Translations under genes and position numbers: made by a program | The notes under the pieces: model-generated | Told to the model about the DNA's origin: nothing | The model's database searches: none | The model's input: only the letters and a program-made list of their open reading frames with translations | Source of the DNA: Chloroflexota bacterium | Lineage (GTDB): Bacteria; Chloroflexota; Dehalococcoidia; Lucifugimonadales; JAPUKM01 | Assembly (NCBI GenBank): GCA_027295645.1 | Contig: JAPUKM010000263.1 | Location: 1-8,539, forward strand | Length of the DNA stretch: 8,539 nt | Direction of reading: 5' to 3' | Part shown: piece after piece, positions 1 to 4,109 of the stretch | Layout of the letters: the number at the start of each line of letters is the position of its first letter | How positions within the stretch are numbered: the stretch's first letter is position 1

Positions 1-271
1 TGGTGTTGCCGTCGCCGGCCACGACGATCGACTTGGTGGCCGCATCCTACATGAGCTGGGACCACATTTTCTAGAACGGCACCTCAAGCTCGATCTCCTT
101 TGCGATGGTGACGCCGTCGCTGCACACGCTGGGAGGGCCGAACTTCTTGTCCAGGATGACGTTGCGCCCCCGTGGTCCCAGGGTAATCCGAACAGAGTCG
201 GCCAGAGTGTCGATCCCTATCTTGAGGGAGCGCCGCGCATCCTCGCCGAATGATATTTGTTTGGCTGCCAT
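1..271 (-). pseudogene. groEL: groEL (60-kDa chaperonin), 5' part, interrupted by two in-frame TAG codons
   Basis: The first 66 codons give a recognisable GroEL N-terminus: MAAKQISFGE at the start, the nucleotide-binding motif TLGPRGRNV at residues 30-38 and DGVTIAKE with the conserved D52. Codon 67 is then TAG (71-73) where the family has Glu (PFENMG), and codon 75 is TAG (47-49) where it has Lys. Beyond both stops the same frame still aligns without any indel, including VAGDG with D87, an ATPase aspartate, at the expected position. Around the stops other conserved residues are also changed (N68K, G70W, A71S, D83V, T89N). The start has a strong AAGGAGG ribosome site (277-283) 5 nt upstream and lies 25 nt after groES, so this was the second gene of the groESL operon. 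The window ends after about 90 of the usual ~540 codons. It is either a pseudogene copy (another groEL would then be needed elsewhere) or a product of base errors near a contig end. Confidence 0.8.
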
Positions 272-296
272 GGATTCCTCCTTAGAAACGTTGTCT

Positions 297-590
297 TCAG
301 CCGATCTTTGCCAGGATATCCGACTCGCGGACGATCAGGTATTCGGTATCGTCCTCCTTGAATTCGGTCCCGGCGTACTTGGAGTAGACGACGCGGTCGC
401 CGACCTTTATCTCCATGGCAACGCGCTTGCCATCGTCACCAACGCGGCCTGGGCCCACCGCGACCGCCTCCCCCTCCTGAGGCTTCTCCTGCGCGGTATC
501 TGGCAGAACCAAACCGCTCTTGGTGACCTCCTCCATCTCGCTGGGCTTGATCACCACACGGTCTTGCAAAGGCTTTAAACTGATCGCCAC
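297..590 (-). CDS. groES: GroES, 10-kDa co-chaperonin
   Basis: This encodes the co-chaperonin that caps the GroEL ring in the cytoplasm during ATP-dependent protein folding. The 97-residue product matches the family length. It has the N-terminal LKPLQDRVVIKP strand, the mobile loop at about residues 20-40 with the GroEL-contacting hydrophobic tripeptide L27-V28-L29, and the C-terminal pattern VGDRVVYSKYAGTEFK followed by EYLIVRESDILAKIG. I place the start at GTG (588-590) because GGGGGAG lies 5 nt upstream and because the resulting N-terminus fits GroES. The in-frame ATGs further upstream (612-614 and 645-647) have no ribosome site, and the second lies inside the operator palindrome. It is the first gene of a groESL operon, transcribed from a promoter with a CIRCE-like operator. 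All family features look intact, in contrast to the damaged groEL behind it. Confidence 0.95.
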   Translation of the reverse strand: MAISLKPLQDRVVIKPSEMEEVTKSGLVLPDTAQEKPQEGEAVAVGPGRVGDDGKRVAMEIKVGDRVVYSKYAGTEFKEDDTEYLIVRESDILAKIG

Positions 591-595
591 ACTTA

Positions 596-602
596 CTCCC
601 CC
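596..602 (-). promoter_or_regulatory. groES ribosome-binding site (decides GTG start)
   Basis: Read on the minus strand this is GGGGGAG, followed by TAAGT and then GTG. The 5-nt spacing is suitable and supports the GTG start over the two upstream in-frame ATGs. Confidence 0.7.
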
Positions 603-634
603 TTTTCGGTACATCGCTGTGAAGACACGGGATC

Positions 635-661
635 TTGGCAGTCTCACCGTGAGACTGCCAA
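635..661 (-). promoter_or_regulatory. CIRCE-like operator (HrcA site) of groESL
   Basis: This is a perfect 27-bp palindrome with 13-nt arms around one central base. Read as 9-9-9 it is TTGGCAGTC, nine bases, GACTGCCAA. The CIRCE consensus bound by the HrcA repressor is TTAGCACTC-N9-GAGTGCTAA, so each arm matches at 7 of 9 positions with the exact N9 spacing, and the two differences are mirrored in the other arm. It lies directly downstream of the groES -10 hexamer, over the expected transcription start, which is the usual place for CIRCE. HrcA repression relieved by heat is inferred; no hrcA gene is in the window. In the mRNA the same palindrome would form a strong 5' hairpin. Confidence 0.8.
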
Positions 662-662
662 T

Positions 663-691
663 AGCTTAGTGATGGCTATGGCCCTTGTCAA
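663..691 (-). promoter_or_regulatory. sigma70-type promoter of groESL
   Basis: On the minus strand there is a perfect -35 hexamer TTGACA (691-686), a 17-nt spacer and a -10 hexamer TAAGCT (668-663) that keeps the T1, A2 and T6 positions. Transcription would begin near 656, inside the CIRCE-like palindrome, giving a leader of about 65 nt before the groES GTG. The position fits housekeeping transcription with heat control by repression. Confidence 0.65.
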
Positions 692-727
692 GAGTGTATC
701 TGAGCCCCGTCTCCTCCACACTCTGAC
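687..727. repeat. Inverted repeat between two divergent -35 boxes
   Basis: GTCAAGAGTGT (687-697) and ACACTCTGAC (718-727) are inverted copies that match over 10 bases with one extra A in the left arm; AGAGTGT/ACACTCT is exact. The arms lie about 30 bp apart centre to centre, close to three helical turns. The left arm overlaps the groESL -35 box and the right arm lies just before a TTGACA facing the crotonase genes. It could be an operator for a dimeric regulator, but short repeats of this kind also arise by chance. Confidence 0.3.
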
Positions 728-733
728 GCTACC

Positions 734-765
734 TTGACACCACAGGGTCGCAATGCCAGTATAGG
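734..765 (+). promoter_or_regulatory. Possible promoter of the crotonase gene pair
   Basis: There is a perfect TTGACA (734-739) and a TATAGG (760-765), but they are 20 nt apart, longer than the preferred 17. An AGTATA two bases earlier would give 18 nt with a poorer -10. The location, about 40 nt before the first crotonase gene and divergent from groESL, is right for a promoter. The hexamers alone are not decisive. Confidence 0.35.
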
Positions 766-805
766 GGCACCTCTGCACGACGTTTAGGGACCCCCGGGCA
801 TACCC

Positions 806-1576
806 TTGGCAAACCGTTCCAGCCCCTTCAAGACCCTGCAAATCCACCGGCGCGGCCCACAGCTCCGCATTACCCTCAACCGGCCCCGGGCGGCCAACCG
901 TGTCAACGCGCAGATGGCCCTGGAGCTGGCGGAGCTTGCCGAGTGGGTCAATCGAGAGGATGCAATCCGCGTGGTGGTGCTGTGGGGCCGTGGAAGCGCC
1001 TTCTCCTCGGGATGGGAGGCGGTACGCGTTCGTACGTCCGGCCAGCAGAGTCTCCTGGCGGCGGCCGCGATCGCTCGAATAGAGAAGCCGGTGGTCGCCG
1101 CCATCAACGGCGATGCCGTGGGCCAGGGGCTGGAGCTTGCGCTGGCCGCCGACCTGCGTATCGCCTCCAGGGGGGCCCGCCTTGGGATGCCCCATCTGAG
1201 CAGGGGAGCGATTCCCTGGGACGGCGGGACGCAGCGCCTTCCCAGGCTCATCGGACGCGCGAGGGCGCTGGAGATGCTGCTGACCGGGGAGATCATCGAT
1301 GCGGAGGAGGCCCGGCGCATCGGGCTGGTCGGTCAGACGGTGGAGCCGGAGGACCTCAAGGCGGCTGTGGACCGGGTGGCGGACCAGATCGCCCGGGCGG
1401 CGCCCGTCGCCGCCCGGTACGCCAAGGAGGCGGTGGCAAAGGCCACCGACATCCCCCTGGACGACGGGATGCGCCTGGAGGCCGACCTCAGCATCCTTCT
1501 GCATACCACCAGGGACAGGGCGGAGGGTATCCGGTCCTTCCTAGAGCGCCGACCGCCGCGGTTCCAGGGGAGATGA
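806..1576 (+). CDS. Crotonase-family (enoyl-CoA hydratase/isomerase-like) protein with altered active site
   Basis: The 256-residue product has the crotonase fold signature: ITLNRP at 22-27, the oxyanion-hole region FSSGWEA at 66-72, AAINGDAVGQGLELALAADLR around 98-118, and a GGTQRLPRLIGRARALEMLLTGE stretch from 140. Family members act on acyl-CoA thioesters. E110 aligns with catalytic Glu144 of rat enoyl-CoA hydratase, but the position of Glu164 (usual motif PE) is H130 (MPHL). The usual Ala-Asp of CAGAD is W70-E71, and Q107 stands where Gly/Ala/Ser is normal. Plain hydratase activity is therefore doubtful; an isomerase, decarboxylase, hydrolase or dehalogenase-like role is possible. D139 (PWDGG) is a candidate alternative acid. 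The start is TTG at 806 because an in-frame stop lies at 785-787, no ATG or GTG lies between them, and a later start would lose the first beta strand; no clear ribosome site is seen. Its stop TGA overlaps an ATG of the next frame. Confidence 0.85.
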   Translation: MANRSSPFKTLQIHRRGPQLRITLNRPRAANRVNAQMALELAELAEWVNREDAIRVVVLWGRGSAFSSGWEAVRVRTSGQQSLLAAAAIARIEKPVVAAINGDAVGQGLELALAADLRIASRGARLGMPHLSRGAIPWDGGTQRLPRLIGRARALEMLLTGEIIDAEEARRIGLVGQTVEPEDLKAAVDRVADQIARAAPVAARYAKEAVAKATDIPLDDGMRLEADLSILLHTTRDRAEGIRSFLERRPPRFQGR

Positions 1577-1595
1577 GCGGCCCTGGCACGTACCT

Positions 1596-1600
1596 GGGAG
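1596..1600 (+). promoter_or_regulatory. Ribosome-binding site of second crotonase gene (decides start)
   Basis: GGGAG lies 8 nt before the ATG at 1609. It favours that start over the in-frame ATG at 1573, which overlaps the previous stop codon but has its purine run touching the start codon. Confidence 0.55.
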
Positions 1601-1608
1601 CCCCAGAG

Positions 1609-2355
1609 ATGAACGGCTTCGAGACGATTATCTATGAGAAGAGGGGGCCCATTGCCTGGGTCACGCTCAACCGTCCCAACGTGCTCAATGTGTACAACAC
1701 GGCCATGCGGGACGACCTGTACCAGGTGCTGGAGGCTGTTCGGGACGATCCTGAGGTACAGGGAGCGATTCTCTGTGGGGCGGGGGAGCGGGCCTTCTGC
1801 GCCGGCGCTGACCTCACCGAGTTCGGGACGGCACCCTCTCAGTCGATAGCGCGCAGGGTGCGCTGGCAGCGGGATGTGTGGGGGCTCTTTCTCCGCATGG
1901 AGAAACCGATGGTCGCGGCCCTGCACGGGTACGTGCTGGGCTCGGGTGTGGAGATGGCGCTGCTGTGCGACATCCGTATCTCCTCTGAGGATGCCGTGTT
2001 TGGCCTGCCGGAGCTGGCGTTGGGCATGATTCCCGCAGCCGGCGCCACGCAGACCCTTCCGCGGGTCATCGGCGCCGGCCCGGCACTGGACATCCTCCTC
2101 ACGGGCCGCCGCTTCGACGCCGCGGAGGCGTACGAGTTGGGCCTGGTGAACAGGACTGTGCCGCGAGAGCGGCTGCTGGACGAGGCCGAGGCGATCATGG
2201 GCAGGGTCCTGGAGCAGGAGCCGCTGGCCGTCCGGTACGCCAAGCGGGCGGTGACGCAGGGGATGGAGATGCCCCTTGGCCGGGCGCTGGAGCTGGAGAG
2301 CCGGCTGGCGGCGCAGCTGCTCAGGCGAGGCGTCAGGCGGTTCGGTGGCCTGTAA
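1609..2355 (+). CDS. Enoyl-CoA hydratase/isomerase (crotonase family), catalytic glutamates intact
   Basis: The 248-residue product is a standard-length crotonase, expected to add water to a trans-2-enoyl-CoA in the cytoplasm. Motifs in order are VTLNRP at 18-23, FCAGADL at 63-69 (oxyanion hole), HGYVLGSGVEMALLCDIRIS at 106-125 and GLPELALGMIPAAGATQTLP from 132. E115 and E135 align with catalytic Glu144 and Glu164 of rat hydratase, so both acid/base residues are present. The ATG at 1609 gives the usual spacing of about 17 residues before VTLNRP and has GGGAG 8 nt upstream. An alternative in-frame ATG at 1573 would add 12 residues and overlap the upstream stop (ATGA). It is a diverged tandem paralogue of the gene before it and almost certainly co-transcribed with it. 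The true substrate (fatty, branched or alicyclic enoyl-CoA) cannot be read from the sequence. Confidence 0.93.
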   Translation: MNGFETIIYEKRGPIAWVTLNRPNVLNVYNTAMRDDLYQVLEAVRDDPEVQGAILCGAGERAFCAGADLTEFGTAPSQSIARRVRWQRDVWGLFLRMEKPMVAALHGYVLGSGVEMALLCDIRISSEDAVFGLPELALGMIPAAGATQTLPRVIGAGPALDILLTGRRFDAAEAYELGLVNRTVPRERLLDEAEAIMGRVLEQEPLAVRYAKRAVTQGMEMPLGRALELESRLAAQLLRRGVRRFGGL

Positions 2356-2359
2356 CCTG

Positions 2360-2387
2360 TAGACATCTCTGAATCCCGTGGTAATAT
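2360..2387 (+). promoter_or_regulatory. Probable sigma70 promoter of acyl-CoA synthetase gene (extended -10)
   Basis: TAGACA (2360-2365, 5 of 6 to TTGACA) and TAATAT (2382-2387, 4 of 6 to TATAAT) are 16 nt apart. The TGG directly before TAATAT forms an extended -10 (TGn). Transcription would start near 2395, leaving a leader of about 47 nt. This suggests the synthetase can be expressed apart from the crotonase pair. Confidence 0.5.
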
Positions 2388-2394
2388 GCACTCC

Positions 2395-2433
2395 GCTCGC
2401 CATAACAGAGGCGATCGGCGGAACGAGGCGAGC
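2395..2433 (+). repeat. Inverted repeat in acyl-CoA synthetase leader
   Basis: GCTCGCC (2395-2401) pairs exactly with GGCGAGC (2427-2433) across 25 nt. The right arm contains the end of the only purine-rich stretch (GAGGCGAG, 2425-2432) before the ATG at 2442. If transcription starts near 2395, the leader could fold and hide the weak ribosome site. The loop is long and the stem short, so this is tentative. Confidence 0.35.
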
Positions 2434-2441
2434 TCCTACGG

Positions 2442-4004
2442 ATGAATACGACAGAATTCCTCACTATCGCCAGCGCGATTGTGCCCGATCGCGTCGCGAC
2501 CATCTTTGAAGGGCAGCGCCAGTCCTACGTTGAGTTCCAGGAGCGGGTGATGCGCCTGGCGGACGCCATGGCCAGTCTTGGCGTCGGCCCGGGGGACCGG
2601 GTAGGAACCATCCATGTGAACTGCCCCCAGCATATCGAGGCCTACTTTGCCTCGGCGATGCTGGACGCCATATACGTTCCAATGAACTACCGGGTGAGGG
2701 CCGATGAGCTTATGTACATGCTCAACAATGCCGGCCCAAAGGTGATGTTTGTGGGGCCCCGTTACGTAGACATGGTACAGTCGGTGGCCGAGGATGTGGA
2801 GTCGGTCGAGCAGTACGTGGCGCTGGAGGCCGGGGAGTCGCCGTGGCCGTGCTACGAGGATCTCCTGGCGTCCGCATCGGCGGAGGAGCGGTTCCCGCAG
2901 GCCGATGGAGACGATAGCACCATCATCCTGTTCACCTCCGGAACCACCGGCGGGCCGAAGGGTGTGATGCTTACCCACAACAGCTTCTCATCATACATCC
3001 TGTCCAACGTATCCCCCGTGGACCCAGAGGTGGAGGAGCGCAACATCCTGACCGTTCCACTGCACCACGTCGCCGGCATTCAAGCGGTTCTGTCCGCGGT
3101 GTACAGCGGCCGCTCTCTCATCATCCAGCGCCAGTTTGAGCCCAAGGAGTGGATGGACCTGGTGCAGAGAGAGCGCGCCAACCGGGCTATGATGGTCCCC
3201 ACCATGTTGAAGCAGTTGCTGGACCACCCCGAGTTCCACCAGCACGACCTCTCCAGCCTTGAGGTTATCACCTACGGCGCTGCGCCCATGCCGGTGCCGG
3301 TGATCAGGCGGGCGATCCAGGAGTTCCCCGGAGTCCGGTTCATCAATGCCTTCGGCCAGACAGAGACGGCCTCCACCATCACCATGCTGCCCCCGGAGGA
3401 CCATGTGCTTGAGGGCTCTCCCGAGGAGGTGGAGCGGAAGCTGAAGCGCCTCTCCTCTATCGGCAGACCGCTCGACGATGTTGAGATCCGCATCGTCAAC
3501 GATTCGGGCAATGACGTTCCCGGAGGGGAGACCGGCGAGATCGTGGCGCGGGGCGAGCGGCTCATGAAGGGGTACTGGGGCAACGAGGCGGCGACCAGAG
3601 AGGCGGTGCGCAACGGCTGGCTCTACACGGGCGACCTGGGCTACTTCGACGAGGACGGCTACATCTATCTGTCGGGCCGGGCCAAGGACTTCATCAAGCG
3701 TGGCGGCGAGATGATCGCCCCCGAAGAGGTGGAGCAGGTCCTCCATGCGCATCATGCCGTGGAGGAGGCGGCCATCATCGGCGTGCCGGACGAACAATGG
3801 GGCGAGCGCATCCGTGCGGTGGTTGTTGCCAAGTCGGAGCAGCAGGTGACCGAGGAGGAGCTGATAGAGTACTGCCGTGAGCGGCTGGCCAGCTTCAAGC
3901 GGCCCGAGTCGGTGGTGTTTGTCGGCGAGCTGCCGCGCAACCCTCTGGGGAAGGTGCTGAAGCGGGTGCTGCGGGAGGAGTATGGCCAGACCATTAAGGG
4001 GTAG
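2442..4004 (+). CDS. Acyl-CoA synthetase (AMP-forming, class I adenylate-forming enzyme)
   Basis: The enzyme activates a carboxylic acid with ATP to acyl-AMP and then to the CoA thioester. The 520-residue product carries the family motifs in order: the P-loop-like TSGTTGGPKG at 165-174, NAFGQTETA at 302-310, YTGDLG at 395-400, the hinge region GRAKDFIKRGGEMIAPEEVE at 412-431, and the C-terminal PLGKVLKR with catalytic K504. All are intact. The length fits medium-chain, long-chain or aromatic acid ligases; the substrate cannot be told from the motifs. The ATG at 2442 gives a standard N-terminus, although the ribosome site is weak (GAGGCGAG, 9-16 nt upstream). It has a probable promoter of its own 86 nt after the crotonase pair and ends in a hairpin. 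Neighbouring crotonases and CoA-transferase subunits suggest a catabolic role, while the downstream MMPL gene recalls the FadD-MmpL pairs of mycobacteria. Confidence 0.93.
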   Translation: MNTTEFLTIASAIVPDRVATIFEGQRQSYVEFQERVMRLADAMASLGVGPGDRVGTIHVNCPQHIEAYFASAMLDAIYVPMNYRVRADELMYMLNNAGPKVMFVGPRYVDMVQSVAEDVESVEQYVALEAGESPWPCYEDLLASASAEERFPQADGDDSTIILFTSGTTGGPKGVMLTHNSFSSYILSNVSPVDPEVEERNILTVPLHHVAGIQAVLSAVYSGRSLIIQRQFEPKEWMDLVQRERANRAMMVPTMLKQLLDHPEFHQHDLSSLEVITYGAAPMPVPVIRRAIQEFPGVRFINAFGQTETASTITMLPPEDHVLEGSPEEVERKLKRLSSIGRPLDDVEIRIVNDSGNDVPGGETGEIVARGERLMKGYWGNEAATREAVRNGWLYTGDLGYFDEDGYIYLSGRAKDFIKRGGEMIAPEEVEQVLHAHHAVEEAAIIGVPDEQWGERIRAVVVAKSEQQVTEEELIEYCRERLASFKRPESVVFVGELPRNPLGKVLKRVLREEYGQTIKG

Positions 4005-4022
4005 GAGTGCTCACACTCCTAC
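4001..4022 (+). terminator. Hairpin overlapping the acyl-CoA synthetase stop codon
   Basis: GTAGGAGTG and CACTCCTAC form a perfect 9-bp stem with a CTCA loop; the TAG stop is in the left arm. Only a weak T-containing stretch follows (TTATGG), so it is not a textbook rho-independent terminator. It may attenuate transcription or protect the mRNA 3' end before the transporter gene. Confidence 0.4.
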
Positions 4023-4109
4023 TTATGGAGGATTCGGGCATAGGTAGGGAATCGCTCATCTTTCCGATGACGCCCACGAAATGGAGTTGGGAGGTCGAGG
4101 TGAAGGACT

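Noticed and set aside
105..578. 157-codon plus-strand open frame opposite groES and groEL
   Set aside because: It lies opposite groES, whose identity is certain, and resembles no known protein.
591..647. N-terminal extension of GroES to the ATG at 645-647
   Set aside because: The start codon would lie inside the CIRCE-like operator at the transcription start; the GTG at 588-590 has a good ribosome site and gives a normal GroES N-terminus.
644..1504. 286-codon minus-strand open frame running from the first crotonase gene into the groES promoter
   Set aside because: It covers the CIRCE-like site and promoter, has no recognisable motif, and mirrors the crotonase gene.
943..1608. Long in-frame extension of the second crotonase gene back to 943 (470 residues in total)
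   Set aside because: The added part overlaps the first crotonase gene in another frame, is Gly/Arg/Pro-rich without family motifs, and passes two better starts (1573 and 1609).
1333..2403. 356-codon open frame on the minus strand opposite the crotonase genes
   Set aside because: It is antisense to well-supported genes, rich in Arg, His and Pro as expected for a GC-rich shadow frame, and has no recognisable domain.
2991..3797. 268-codon minus-strand open frame opposite the acyl-CoA synthetase
   Set aside because: It is a shadow of a gene with all adenylate-forming motifs intact; it shows His/Arg/Leu-rich sequence without a domain.
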